A DNA stretch of 64,000 bases from Mesorhizobium loti (GCA_014189435.1 CP050293.1:1741001-1805000), one strand, 5' to 3'. Positions 17,681 through 28,589 are shown, numbered from the stretch's first letter. Numbers and translations are program-made. The notes: generated by a model from the sequence alone, not told the origin.

Positions 17681-17989
17681 ATGGCGAGAAGACCAAAGCG
17701 CTCCCACAATGGGGGGCCGCCTCTCGATGAGTACAAGGGGCCGCCATGGGGCAAGGGTGACCCCTACATCTTCCTTGCCTGGCAGGCCGCCCATGCCAAG
17801 GCGTGGAAGGCGCCGAGCCGCGAGGTCATGCTGCTGCGCATGGACAGAGCCGAGCGGCTGGGCCTGACCTATGAGGAGTACACGCTCGAGATTCTCGAGC
17901 GCGGGCGGCATCTCAGGGAAGAAGACACCGAACGCATCAGCGCCATCAAGGCGGCGCGAAAGCGCCGCCGCGTGCGCCATCTGGATTGA
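17681..17989 (+). CDS. Conserved small hypothetical protein
   Basis: A 102-residue basic protein starting MARRPKRSHNGGPPLDEY, four bases after the XRE-cupin gene and so probably cotranscribed. It has no membrane segment or signal peptide. The N-terminal GGPPL-containing motif is familiar from small rhizobial proteins of unknown role. The C-terminus is Arg-rich (ARKRRRVRHLD). No function can be assigned. Confidence 0.7.
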   Translation: MARRPKRSHNGGPPLDEYKGPPWGKGDPYIFLAWQAAHAKAWKAPSREVMLLRMDRAERLGLTYEEYTLEILERGRHLREEDTERISAIKAARKRRRVRHLD

Positions 17990-18028
17990 TGGAATGGCGC
18001 CTGCATCTATCGCAAATCACAGGACATC

Positions 18029-18562
18029 ATGCGCATGAACTCGATCGAGATCGCAACACTGACCCCGGCTGTTGAGACGCAGGACATGCTGGCCGAATTG
18101 CTGGTCGCAACCGTGGCGGCCGGCGGATCTGTCAGCTTCATGCATCCGTTGGCGCCGCTGGCGGCAAAGGCATTCTGGGAGAAATCGCTGGCCGCGGCGG
18201 AAAGAGGGGAGAGGACGGTGCTTGGCGCCTGGGACGGCAATGTCCTGGTCGGCACCGTGACCTTGCTGCTCGACTTCCCGCCCAACCAGCCGCACCGGGC
18301 TGAGATCGCCAAGCTGATGACATCAGTCGACCACCGGGGCAGGGGTGTGGGAACGCGCCTGATGCGGGCCGCCGAGAGCCTCGCGGTGGAGAAGGGGCGC
18401 ACGCTGCTGGTTCTGGATACGGCAACCGAGGAGGGCGCTTCCGGCCTCTATGAGCGGTTGGGCTTCATGCTGGCCGGCGAAATACCGGACTATGCCCTGA
18501 AGCCTCATGGGGGGCTGACCGGCACGCTCATCTACTGGAAGCGGATCGGGCCAATCTCGTAA
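18029..18562 (+). CDS. GNAT family N-acetyltransferase
   Basis: A 177-residue acetyltransferase. The acetyl-CoA binding motif is in SVDHRGRGVGTRLMRAAE (about residues 94-111; R/Q-x-x-G-x-G/A is RGRGVG). An ATG two codons downstream (18035) is an alternative start. The substrate cannot be told from the sequence. It stands alone, convergent to the LysR gene. Confidence 0.88.
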   Translation: MRMNSIEIATLTPAVETQDMLAELLVATVAAGGSVSFMHPLAPLAAKAFWEKSLAAAERGERTVLGAWDGNVLVGTVTLLLDFPPNQPHRAEIAKLMTSVDHRGRGVGTRLMRAAESLAVEKGRTLLVLDTATEEGASGLYERLGFMLAGEIPDYALKPHGGLTGTLIYWKRIGPIS

Positions 18563-18566
18563 CCAA

Positions 18567-19475
18567 TCATGCCAGCGCCGAACCGGAGAGGCGCGACAGC
18601 AGCCACTGGCGAAAGTCCTGCTCGGCTCCGGTCAGGCGCGCGGTCGACGCCTTGGTCAGAAAATGTCCCGATGTGCTCACGAGTTCGAAGTCGGAAAGCC
18701 TGACCAGCGTCTTGCTGTCGAGCGCCGCATCGACCAGCGGCCGCGAGCCCAAGAGCACGCCGGCGCCGGCCTTGGCCGCTTCCATGGCGGCGACGAAGCT
18801 ATCGAAGCGGTGCGATCGTCTGGGGTGGCCGGCCAGTCCGGCGGCGGCGAACCATTCCGCCCACATCTCGCGCGCGCCGGCAACCAGAAGCAGCGGCAGT
18901 GAGGTCCAGTCCCCGTCACCGGCCAAGCCCGGCGCCGCCACCGGCACGAGCCGCTCGGTGGTCAGCCTGTCGGCTTCGCGGCCGGGGAAGGATCCGTTGC
19001 CAAAACGGATGTCGAGCACGGAGCCCGGCAAGTCGTAGTCAGCGGGGCGATGGATCGTCACCAGATCGAGCTGGACGCGCGGCAGCGCCTTAGCCAGATC
19101 AGGCATCGCCGGAACCAGCATCAGCAAGGCAAAGGAAATCGGCGCCCGGATGGTCACGGTCTGGACGGCGCGTGGCTCGAAAAGTTCCGCGGTGCTGTTG
19201 CCGATGGTGGCGAAAGCCGACTGGATGTGAGGCAGGTAGGCCGCCCCCTCTGGCGACAGTGCGACGCCGCGCGCCAGCCGCGAAAACAGACGTGTCTTCA
19301 GCCGCTCCTCGAGAAACCGGATGTGCTGGCTGACGGCTGCCTGGGTGAGGCCAAGCTCGGCTGCCGCCGCGGTGAAATTCGACAGCCGCGCCGCGGCCTC
19401 GAAACTGCGCAGCCAGTCAAGCGGCGGCAAGGGTGGGATCGTTCTAGCCATTATAGATTTACGGTCATTGGCCAA
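18567..19475 (-). CDS. LysR-family regulator, GcvA-like, divergent from the oxygenase pair
   Basis: A 302-residue LysR regulator with N-terminal winged HTH (about residues 15-75, with NFTAAAAELGLTQAAVSQHIRFLEERL abbreviated here to its core LTQAAVSQHI) and a substrate-binding effector domain. An ATG at 19451 (MARTIPPLP) is an alternative start with a closer family fit. It is divergent from the oxygenase gene at 19570, the usual layout for a LysR activator of that operon, so it may sense a trimethylated phosphonate or betaine. Confidence 0.9.
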   Translation of the reverse strand: MANDRKSIMARTIPPLPPLDWLRSFEAAARLSNFTAAAAELGLTQAAVSQHIRFLEERLKTRLFSRLARGVALSPEGAAYLPHIQSAFATIGNSTAELFEPRAVQTVTIRAPISFALLMLVPAMPDLAKALPRVQLDLVTIHRPADYDLPGSVLDIRFGNGSFPGREADRLTTERLVPVAAPGLAGDGDWTSLPLLLVAGAREMWAEWFAAAGLAGHPRRSHRFDSFVAAMEAAKAGAGVLLGSRPLVDAALDSKTLVRLSDFELVSTSGHFLTKASTARLTGAEQDFRQWLLSRLSGSALA

Positions 19476-19485
19476 AAAATGATAA

Positions 19486-21305
<1,820 letters not shown>

Positions 21306-21328
21306 CGGCGACAACCGGGAGGCAACAG

Positions 21329-21508
21329 ATGTGCTTCTGCTTCGATGGGCAAGGAGCGGTGATGCCGCACAGGCCCGACAATTGCCGAGAGCGCGAGCGT
21401 GCCGCAGGCCTTTCTGAAAGCCCGCCGAGCATTGCTCGTGGAGAACCGGGCCGTCTCCAAGCCGCCAGAGCGGCCGGACCGGTTGAGGCCGTGCAGATCA
21501 GCAACTGA
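21329..21508 (+). CDS. Possible small ORF of 59 residues
   Basis: An ATG with a strong GGGAGG ribosome binding site eight bases before it, 24 bases after the TmpB-like gene. It would encode MCFCFDGQGAVMPH followed by an Arg/Ala/Pro-rich sequence with three cysteines in total. No similarity is recognised. The good binding site and position suggest it may be translated with the upstream pair, but the composition is also what random GC-rich sequence gives. Confidence 0.3.
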   Translation: MCFCFDGQGAVMPHRPDNCRERERAAGLSESPPSIARGEPGRLQAARAAGPVEAVQISN

Positions 21509-21525
21509 CAGCGGTACAGGGTTGG

Positions 21526-21555
21526 AGGTGCGGTGTTGGCCGCACCTCGGCTGTT
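21526..21555 (+). terminator. Terminator-like hairpin after the TmpAB-like genes
   Basis: aggtgcgg at 21526-21533 pairs with ccgcacct at 21540-21547 around a six-base loop, followed by cggctgtttta. The T-run is short and displaced, so efficiency is uncertain. It lies between convergent genes. Confidence 0.5.
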
Positions 21556-21558
21556 TTA

Positions 21559-23361
21559 CTATCCCTTGTGGTGAACCTGCTGCAGCCCATAGACCGGCGT
21601 CGCGATGCCTTCGTGCCGCGCCTTCAGTTGCAGCGACAGGAATTGCGAATAGTGGCGTGACTGGTGCAGATTTCCGCCGTGGAACCACAGCGCTTCCTGT
21701 TGCGTCGGCTTCCACATGTTGCGCAACTCGCCTTCCCAGGGGCCGGGATCCTTGGTGGTGTTCGAGCCGAGGCCCCAGCATTTGCCGACCTTGTCGGCGG
21801 TTTCGCGCGATATCAGATCGGCGGCCCAGCCGTTCATCGAGCCGTAGCCGGTGGCGTAGACGATGAGGTCCGCAGGCAGTTCCGACCCGTCGCTGAGCAG
21901 AACCGAGTGCTGCTTGATCTCCTTGACGTCGACGCCGCTCTTCAGCTTGATCGAACCGTCGATGACCAGCTGCGAGGCGCCAACATCGATGTAATAGCCG
22001 GAACCGCGTCTGAGGTACTTCATGAACAGGCCGGACTCGTCGTCGCCCCAGTCGAGCATGAAACCGGCCTTTTCCAGTCCCTTGTAGAATGTCGCGTCGC
22101 GTTTCTTCATCTCGGCATAGGCCGGGATCTGGAACTCGTGCAGGATCTTGTAGGGCAGCGAGGCAAAGATCAGGTCGGCCTTGGCCGTGGTGATGCCATT
22201 CTGCAGCGCCTGCTCCGAATACAGCGAACCCAGTCCGATTTCCATCAACGTGTCGGATCTGGAGATATGGGTACTCGAGCGCTGCACCATGGTGACGTCG
22301 GCGCCGGCTTCCCAAAGTGCGGCAGCGATGTCATGGGCGGAATTGTTGGATCCGATGACAACGGCCTTTTTGCCGGCATAGGCGTCGGGACCCGGATGCT
22401 TCGAGGAGTGGTGCTGGTCGCCCTTGAAGGTTTCCATGCCCTTGAATTTCGGCAGATTGGCCTTGCCGGACTGTCCGGTCGCCAGCACCAGCTGCTTGGG
22501 CCTCAGCGTGATGTCCTTGCCATCGCGGTGGACGACGACGGTCCATTCCTTCTTCTTGTCGTCATAGGAAGCGCTTTTGGCCTCGGTCGAGGACCAGTAA
22601 TTCAGCTCCATCACCTTGGTGTACATTTCCAGCCAGTCGCCGATCTTGTCCTTGGGCGAGAAGACCGGCCAGTTCTTCGGGAAATCGATATAGGGCAGAT
22701 GGTCGTACCAGACCGGGTCATGCAGGCAGAGCGACTTGTAGCGTTTGCGCCAGCTGTCGCCGGCCCGCTCGTTCTTCTCGATGATGATGGTCGGCACGCC
22801 GAGTTGCCGCAGCCGTGCGCCGAGCGCGATGCCGCCCTGGCCGCCGCCGATGATGACCGTATAGGGCTGCGTCTTGAAGCCGAGCTCGGCGGCCTCCTTC
22901 TCGCGCTCTTCCTTCCATGTCGGACGGTTCTTGCCCGAGCCATGTTTGGCGCCCATCGGCCGCGCGAAGCCCGCCGGCTCCTCATGGCCTTTCAACTCGG
23001 CCATGGTGGTCAGCAGCGTCCAGATCTTGCCGTCCTTCAGCCTGATATGGCCGAAGCCGCGCGCCACCTCCGTCTCGAAGCTGATCCAGCCCTCGATCAA
23101 CCCGCCGCTCGCGGTCGCGTCCTCGCCCTTGGCGATGGCGAAGTGTGACGGCCTGGTTTTCGACAACTGGCTTTTCAGCATGTCGCGGACCTGGTCGCGG
23201 CCTTCCATGGTCTTGATGTTCCAGGTGAAGGTGACGAGGTCGCGCCAGTAGCAATCCTCCTGAAAGCAATCGACCGCTTTCTCGATGTCATTGGCGGCCA
23301 GGGCGGCGCCGAATTGGTCGAGCAGGTCGGACAGTTTCTTGCTAGGGGCCTTGTCGAGCAT
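21559..23361 (-). CDS. NTF2-like / flavin-containing monooxygenase fusion
   Basis: A 600-residue FAD/NADPH oxygenase. Residues 1-130 form an NTF2/SnoaL-like domain (KLSDLLDQFGAAL...CYWRDLVTFTW), and the FMO core follows with the FAD-binding IIGGGQGGIALG near residue 171, the FMO fingerprint FKGDQHHSSKH and a second Rossmann segment VVIGSNNSAHDIA. Family members oxidise N or S atoms or carry out Baeyer-Villiger reactions. The fusion occurs in proteobacterial FMO-like proteins; the substrate is unknown. The start follows GGGAGGAAACC. Confidence 0.9.
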   Translation of the reverse strand: MLDKAPSKKLSDLLDQFGAALAANDIEKAVDCFQEDCYWRDLVTFTWNIKTMEGRDQVRDMLKSQLSKTRPSHFAIAKGEDATASGGLIEGWISFETEVARGFGHIRLKDGKIWTLLTTMAELKGHEEPAGFARPMGAKHGSGKNRPTWKEEREKEAAELGFKTQPYTVIIGGGQGGIALGARLRQLGVPTIIIEKNERAGDSWRKRYKSLCLHDPVWYDHLPYIDFPKNWPVFSPKDKIGDWLEMYTKVMELNYWSSTEAKSASYDDKKKEWTVVVHRDGKDITLRPKQLVLATGQSGKANLPKFKGMETFKGDQHHSSKHPGPDAYAGKKAVVIGSNNSAHDIAAALWEAGADVTMVQRSSTHISRSDTLMEIGLGSLYSEQALQNGITTAKADLIFASLPYKILHEFQIPAYAEMKKRDATFYKGLEKAGFMLDWGDDESGLFMKYLRRGSGYYIDVGASQLVIDGSIKLKSGVDVKEIKQHSVLLSDGSELPADLIVYATGYGSMNGWAADLISRETADKVGKCWGLGSNTTKDPGPWEGELRNMWKPTQQEALWFHGGNLHQSRHYSQFLSLQLKARHEGIATPVYGLQQVHHKG

Positions 23362-23721
23362 CAGGTTTCCTCCCGTGAAATCCAGATCGTCATGGTGGTT
23401 CCGCCGGACTTGCCGGCCGGACGATCAAGTATCGGCAAAGATGGCGGCTCTCGTCACGCCCCACCATAGTTTCAAGCGGTTTCAAAGGCTTATCCGTAAA
23501 TCGATATCAACAGGCGGCTTCGGAACACGCAAGCGTCGAGAACGGGCGCTCCGATTCCGAACGCCGGGACAATGCCGCGCCGGTCGCGCAAAATTGATGG
23601 CCATATGCCGCAATGCGGTCACCGAGGCTGACGACAACCGATCGGTGAGAAGCCGGGAAGCGGTGGCGGGCAACAGGGCGGTTCCTGGGGATTTTCTCGA
23701 TGCGGAACTCTGGAGCCCGTT
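23362..23721. other. 360-base intergenic region between divergent genes
   Basis: Holds the promoters of the FMO gene (minus strand) and the DUF6600 gene (plus strand). A ribosome binding site is clear for each. No convincing hairpin, RNA gene or conserved repeat was seen. Confidence 0.6.
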
Positions 23722-24921
23722 ATGCAAGTATTTTTGGTTCATTCTATTGGCCGGCGCGGACGCGCCGCTGCCATGGCTCTGGTCATGGCCATGAGCGCGA
23801 CCTTGACCAGCCCGCTGGTTCTGCCCGCAAGTCAGGCGCACGCGGCGGAAATTTCCGTCACCATCCGCGAAAGGCTTTCAAACTATGGCGGATGGCGAAC
23901 CTCCAGCCGCTTCGGCGATGTCTGGGTTCCGACAGTCCGTACCGAATGGCGGCCCTACACCGAAGGTCGATGGATCTGGACCGACGATGGCTGGTACTGG
24001 CAATCCACCGAGCCATTCGGCGATGTCGTCTATCACTATGGCCGCTGGGCCTATGATCCCGATTTCGGCTGGGTGTGGATCGCCGGCGATCAATGGGCGC
24101 CAGCCTGGGTGGTCTGGCGCCAGGGCGGCAACGATGTCGGCTGGGCTCCGGCGCCACCCGACGTCGACGGCGCCTTCGACGATGCCTGGTGGTGTTTCGT
24201 GCCGGTGGCGGCGATCAGCGCGGTCGATCTGGTCAGGGTGGTGCGGCCGGTTCAGGAAAACGTCGTCATCGTGCGCAACACGACGATCATCAACCAGACT
24301 GTCGTGGTCAACAACGCGCCGCATGTGCGGCTCGGCAATCAGGTTGTGGCGATCAATGCCGGGCCCAGGCTGCAGCAGTTCCCGAAGCCCGTCATCGAAT
24401 CGATCAAGGCAGCAAGAGTGGTTCCACCTCGCAAAGGGGTGTTTGCCAGTGCACGGCTCGATGCTTCCAGGGGCGCGGAGATCAAGAGGTTGGCCGGCAA
24501 TGGAACGCCCGCCCGGACGGCCAATGGAAACGGGCAGACCGTGGCGGGCCATGGCCCCAAGATGCTGACCGGCGACAAGGCCATTTCTCCGGGCGCTGTG
24601 GTAGCGGGCAATCCCGCCATCGCCAAATCGGGTGATGCCGTGCGCAGGCGGATGGTCGCCGGCGGCGTGAAGGCAGATGCCAACAAGAACGCAGGCAATG
24701 GACGGATTGCGGTAAAAACGCCGTCCAACCAGGCTTTGTCCGGGCAGCGCCTTGTACGCGTGGCCGGGCCGCAAAAGCCACATCAGCAGGCGCTGGCAAT
24801 GCACACGCCCCAGCACCATGGTCCGGCGAAAGTGGCGCCCCACCGTCCACCGGCAAAGATGCAGGCCAAGAAGGTGTCCAAATGCGATCCGCGCGTTTCC
24901 CGCTGCAAGGCGCCGGGCTGA
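23722..24921 (+). CDS. DUF6600 secreted Trp-rich protein
   Basis: A 399-residue exported protein with a signal peptide (about residues 1-42, cleavage near AHAAE). The N-terminal half (about 60-165) has repeated aromatic blocks such as EGRWIWTDDGWYWQS and YGRWAYDPDFGWVWI, the DUF6600 pattern. The C-terminal half is basic and low in complexity, rich in Lys, Gly, Ala, Pro and His, and ends with CDPRVSRCKAPG, whose two cysteines could form a disulfide. Function is unknown; an envelope role is plausible. Confidence 0.85.
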   Translation: MQVFLVHSIGRRGRAAAMALVMAMSATLTSPLVLPASQAHAAEISVTIRERLSNYGGWRTSSRFGDVWVPTVRTEWRPYTEGRWIWTDDGWYWQSTEPFGDVVYHYGRWAYDPDFGWVWIAGDQWAPAWVVWRQGGNDVGWAPAPPDVDGAFDDAWWCFVPVAAISAVDLVRVVRPVQENVVIVRNTTIINQTVVVNNAPHVRLGNQVVAINAGPRLQQFPKPVIESIKAARVVPPRKGVFASARLDASRGAEIKRLAGNGTPARTANGNGQTVAGHGPKMLTGDKAISPGAVVAGNPAIAKSGDAVRRRMVAGGVKADANKNAGNGRIAVKTPSNQALSGQRLVRVAGPQKPHQQALAMHTPQHHGPAKVAPHRPPAKMQAKKVSKCDPRVSRCKAPG

Positions 24922-24931
24922 CCACTGCAGC

Positions 24932-24966
24932 CGCGCCGGCACGTTGTGCGCGCCGGCGCGATTTTT
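24932..24966 (+). terminator. Intrinsic terminator after the DUF6600 gene
   Basis: cgcgccggc (24932-24940) pairs exactly with gccggcgcg (24952-24960), followed by attttt. It separates the DUF6600 gene from the ilv leader that starts a few bases later. Confidence 0.88.
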
Positions 24967-24970
24967 CCCG

Positions 24971-25000
24971 TTGACAGGCTGCCTTTCTCGCCCTTAGTGT
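24971..25000 (+). promoter_or_regulatory. Promoter of the ilv leader
   Basis: A perfect TTGACA at 24971-24976, a 17-base spacer and a weak -10 (ttagtg at 24994-24999, or tagtgt one base later). Transcription would begin near 25006, about three bases before the leader-peptide ATG, so the leader would be translated from an almost leaderless end. No Shine-Dalgarno sequence precedes that ATG. Confidence 0.65.
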
Positions 25001-25008
25001 CCGCCACC

Positions 25009-25059
25009 ATGAAAACGGCACTCATTCTCGTAGGAAAGCGCGTGGGCAAGGCGGTGTAA
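25009..25059 (+). CDS. ilv leader peptide (attenuation control)
   Basis: A 16-residue peptide, MKTALILVGKRVGKAV, with two Leu, one Ile, three Val and two Ala codons. Ribosome stalling at these codons when branched amino acids are scarce is the standard attenuation mechanism for ilv operons. The stop codon lies inside a perfect hairpin ggcggt-gta-accgcc (25050-25064). A terminator follows at 25095, then ilvB. The gene is below usual annotation size limits. Confidence 0.8.
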   Translation: MKTALILVGKRVGKAV

Positions 25060-25094
25060 CCGCCGGGCGAAAACCCCCCATGCGCAAGACACAG

Positions 25095-25118
25095 GCTCCC
25101 TCGGGGGCCTTTTTTATT
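25095..25118 (+). terminator. ilv attenuator terminator
   Basis: ggctcc pairs with ggggcc around a four-base loop, followed directly by tttttt. The C-run at 25074-25079 could pair with the G-run of the terminator's right arm to form the antiterminator. It lies between the leader peptide and ilvB. Confidence 0.75.
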
Positions 25119-25192
25119 GCCTGAAACACGACTAAACGACCAATAACACCCACATGGCAACGCCCAAAGGGCGACAGTACGGGACCAGACCG

Positions 25193-26974
25193 ATGAGCAA
25201 CGGACAGAACGAGCGGCGCGAAATGACAGGCGCCGAAATGGTGGTGCAGGCGCTGAAGGACAATGGCGTCAAGCATGTCTTCGGCTATCCCGGCGGCGCT
25301 GTCCTTCCGATCTATGACGAGATCTTCCAGCAGGACGAGGTCGAGCACATCCTGGTGCGCCACGAGCAGGGCGCCGGCCATGCGGCGGAAGGCTATGCGC
25401 GCTCGACCGGCAAGGCCGGCGTGATGCTGGTGACCTCCGGCCCCGGCGCCACCAACGCGGTGACGCCGCTGCAGGACGCGTTGATGGATTCGATCCCGCT
25501 GGTCTGCCTGACCGGGCAGGTGCCGACCTCGCTGATCGGCTCGGACGCTTTTCAGGAATGCGATACGGTCGGCATCACGCGCCCCTGCACCAAGCACAAT
25601 TGGCTGGTGAAGGATGTCAACGAACTCGCCGCGACCATCCACGAGGCTTTCCATGTCGCGACCACCGGCCGTCCCGGTCCGGTCGTCGTCGACATCCCGA
25701 AGGACGTGCAGTTCGCCAAGGGATTCTACGTCCCGCCGCAGATCGCGCCGCGCACCAGCTACCAGCCGAAGGTCCAGGGCGACCTGGAAAAGATCAAGGC
25801 GGCAGTCGAACTGATGGCCGGCGCCAAAAAGCCGATCATCTACAGCGGCGGCGGCGTCATCAATTCCGGCCCGGAAGCAAGCCATCTGCTGCGCGAACTG
25901 GTCGATCTCACCGGTTTCCCGATCACCTCGACGCTGATGGGCCTCGGTGCCTATCCGGCATCGGGCAAGAACTGGATGGGCATGCTGGGCATGCACGGCA
26001 CCTATGAAGCCAACATGGCCATGCATGATTGCGACGTGATGATCTGTATCGGCGCGCGTTTCGACGACCGCATCACCGGCCGGCTGACCGCGTTCTCGCC
26101 GAACTCGAAGAAGATCCACATCGACATCGATCCGTCGTCGATCAACAAGAACGTCCACACCGAGGTGCCGATCATCGGCGATGTCGGCCGGGTGCTGGAG
26201 GATATGGTGCGGTTGTGGCGGGCAAATGCCAAGGCCGACAAGAAGGCGCTCTACCCCTGGTGGGAGCAGATCGCCAAATGGCGTGCGCGCGACTCGCTCG
26301 CCTACAAGATGAACAACGACGTGATCATGCCGCAATACGCGATCGAGCGGCTCTATGCGCTGACCAAGGACATGGACACCTACATCACCACCGAGGTCGG
26401 CCAGCACCAGATGTGGGCGGCGCAGCACTATCATTTCGAGAAGCCGAACCGCTGGATGACGTCGGGCGGGCTGGGCACGATGGGCTATGGCCTGCCGGCG
26501 GCCCTCGGCGTGCAGATCGCGCATCCCGATGCGCTGGTCATCGACATTGCCGGCGACGCTTCCGTGCAGATGACGATGCAGGAGATGAGCGCTGCCGTTC
26601 AGCACAATGCGCCGATCAAGATCTTCATCTTGAACAACCAGTATATGGGCATGGTGCGGCAGTGGCAGCAGCTGCTGCATGGCAACCGGCTGTCGCATTC
26701 CTACACCGAAGCGATGCCCGATTTCGTCAAGCTGGCCGAAGCCTATGGCGGCCACGGCATTCGCTGCGAGAAGCCGGGCGAACTGGACGACGCGATCAAG
26801 GAGATGATTGCGGTGAAGAAGCCGGTGCTGTTCGATTGCCGCGTGGCGACGCTCGCCAACTGCTTCCCGATGATCCCGTCGGGCAAGGCGCACAACGAGA
26901 TGCTGTTGCCCGACGAGGCGACCGACGAGGCGGTGGCCAACGCCATCGACGCCAAGGGCAGGGAACTGGTGTAG
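25193..26974 (+). CDS. ilvB: Acetolactate synthase large subunit
   Basis: Thiamine-diphosphate enzyme making acetolactate or acetohydroxybutyrate, the first common step of Val/Leu/Ile synthesis. From ATG 25193 it has 593 residues; an ATG at 25154 would add 13. The ThDP-activating Glu is in RHEQGAGHAAEGYARSTGK, and the ThDP/Mg site is the GDA...NN stretch (GDASVQMTMQE through ILNNQ). It is preceded by a leader-peptide attenuator and followed 84 bases later by the small subunit. Confidence 0.96.
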   Translation: MSNGQNERREMTGAEMVVQALKDNGVKHVFGYPGGAVLPIYDEIFQQDEVEHILVRHEQGAGHAAEGYARSTGKAGVMLVTSGPGATNAVTPLQDALMDSIPLVCLTGQVPTSLIGSDAFQECDTVGITRPCTKHNWLVKDVNELAATIHEAFHVATTGRPGPVVVDIPKDVQFAKGFYVPPQIAPRTSYQPKVQGDLEKIKAAVELMAGAKKPIIYSGGGVINSGPEASHLLRELVDLTGFPITSTLMGLGAYPASGKNWMGMLGMHGTYEANMAMHDCDVMICIGARFDDRITGRLTAFSPNSKKIHIDIDPSSINKNVHTEVPIIGDVGRVLEDMVRLWRANAKADKKALYPWWEQIAKWRARDSLAYKMNNDVIMPQYAIERLYALTKDMDTYITTEVGQHQMWAAQHYHFEKPNRWMTSGGLGTMGYGLPAALGVQIAHPDALVIDIAGDASVQMTMQEMSAAVQHNAPIKIFILNNQYMGMVRQWQQLLHGNRLSHSYTEAMPDFVKLAEAYGGHGIRCEKPGELDDAIKEMIAVKKPVLFDCRVATLANCFPMIPSGKAHNEMLLPDEATDEAVANAIDAKGRELV

Positions 26975-27058
26975 CCGGCAAAGACGAGGCAGGGCTGTCG
27001 CGAGAAGCCGTGCGCAAACAGAGAATTAGCTCAAGAGCTTGAAATCGAGATTCATGTC

Positions 27059-27631
27059 ATGAACGCACAGCTACAGCCGACCGGTTCGGCCTATTTCATC
27101 GCCAAGGAAACGGAAAAGCCGGAAAACCACACGCTCTCCGTGCTGGTCGACAACGAGCCGGGCGTGCTTGCCCGGGTCATCGGCCTGTTTTCCGGGCGCG
27201 GCTATAACATCGAGAGCCTGACCGTCTCCGAGACCGAACATGAGAAGCACCTGTCGCGCATCACCATCGTGACGCGCGGCACGCCGCATGTGCTGGAGCA
27301 GATCAAGCATCAGCTCGAACGCATCGTGCCGGTGCACCGGGTCGTCGACCTGACCGTGCGTTCGCATGAATCCGGCCAGGAGCGGCCGCTGGAGCGCGAG
27401 CTGGCGCTGGTCAAGGTGGCCGGCACCGGCGAGGCTCGCGTCGAGGCATTGCGGCTGGCCGACGCGTTCCGCGCCAGCGTCATCGATGCCAATACCGAGC
27501 ATTTCATCTTCGAGATCACCGGCAAGGGCTCCAAGATCGACCAGTTCATCGCCATCATGAAGCCGCTCGGCCTGGTCGAAATCTGCCGCACCGGCGTGGC
27601 GGCGTTGAACCGCGGCCCACAGGCGATGTAG
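27059..27631 (+). CDS. ilvN: Acetolactate synthase small (regulatory) subunit
   Basis: Regulatory partner of the large subunit; confers valine feedback inhibition and raises activity. It has 190 residues with an N-terminal ACT domain (about 23-95; the motif VLVDNEPGVLARVIGLFSGRGYNIESL, of which NEPGVLARVIGLF is the core) and the C-terminal domain (about 100-180). The upstream gap is 84 bases; transcription is probably shared with ilvB. Confidence 0.96.
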   Translation: MNAQLQPTGSAYFIAKETEKPENHTLSVLVDNEPGVLARVIGLFSGRGYNIESLTVSETEHEKHLSRITIVTRGTPHVLEQIKHQLERIVPVHRVVDLTVRSHESGQERPLERELALVKVAGTGEARVEALRLADAFRASVIDANTEHFIFEITGKGSKIDQFIAIMKPLGLVEICRTGVAALNRGPQAM

Positions 27632-27764
27632 GGCTTCGGCGGCAAGCGCCGGACGGCATCGCGCTTTCAAAAAAGGGAGGCTTCTGGCCCCGCTATAGGC
27701 GGTCCGTGGCCTTTGTGCGGTCGCCGAGAAGAGACAATAATGCTGACTTATCAGGGAGGATATT

Positions 27765-28360
27765 ATGTCGCTTGATGCATTCCTTGCCCTGCTCGTCTAC
27801 GCCTTCGTGACGTCGATCACGCCGGGGCCGAACAATCTCATGCTTCTGGCATCGGGGGTGAATTTCGGCATCGTCAGGACCGTTCCGCACATGCTTGGCA
27901 TCAGCATGGGTTTCCTGGTGTTGCTGCTTGCGGTCGGCCTTGGCCTTGGCGCTGTGTTGACGGCGTTTCCGGCGCTGCACACCGGTTTGAAGATCGCCGG
28001 CGGCGCCTACCTTTGTATCTCGCCTGGAAGGTCGCCATGTCGCGCACGCTGACCGGCAAGGGCGAGACGAACGCCCGGCCCATGCGCTTCATCGATGCGG
28101 CTGCGTTCCAATGGGTCAATCCCAAGGCATGGGTGATGGCGATAACCGCCATGGCCGTCTATACCAATGCCGAGCACCCGTTCCTGTCGATGGTGTTGAT
28201 CGCCGTGGCGTTCACCGTCGTCAATTTGCCGAGCGTCTCGGTGTGGGCGGGTTTCGGCACCGCGCTGCGCGGTTTCCTGTCGGACCCGGTGCGGCTGAAA
28301 TGGTTCAACATCGCCATGGGCGTGCTGCTGGCGGCGACGCTTTGGCCGATGCTTAAATAG
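27765..28360 (+). pseudogene. LysE-family amino acid exporter, frameshifted
   Basis: Two overlapping frames together make one LysE/RhtB-type exporter of about 198 residues with six membrane segments. The first (27765-28052) starts MSLDAFLALLVY and carries the SITPGPNNLML hallmark; the second (from about 28013) continues YLAWKVAMSRTLTG to 28360. The family sequence YLLYLAWK shows that one base is missing near 28012-28014 (CTT-TGT for CTT-CTG-T). It is a disrupted gene or a sequencing error. The start follows GGGAGG. Confidence 0.85.
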
Positions 28361-28589
28361 GCCTGGGGCGCACAGGATCCGGACTCTCGGCGGACCGTCC
28401 GGATCGGGAGCCAGGCCGTGTTGCACATCCATTGTGCAGTGCACATTAAATCTTCGTAATGCCGTGTTTTGGCCCTTTTCCGACAAAGGCGTGTCCTATC
28501 TATTCGGCGAAATCGCGGCAAAGGGCCGTGATTTGCGCTAGAATAGATCCATCGGACCACGACGTGTCGGGTGGAGAGGGCCTTTGACC

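Noticed and set aside
25022..26893. Open frame of 623 codons on the minus strand
   Set aside because: Antisense to ilvB; rich in His, Gln and Arg and without homology.
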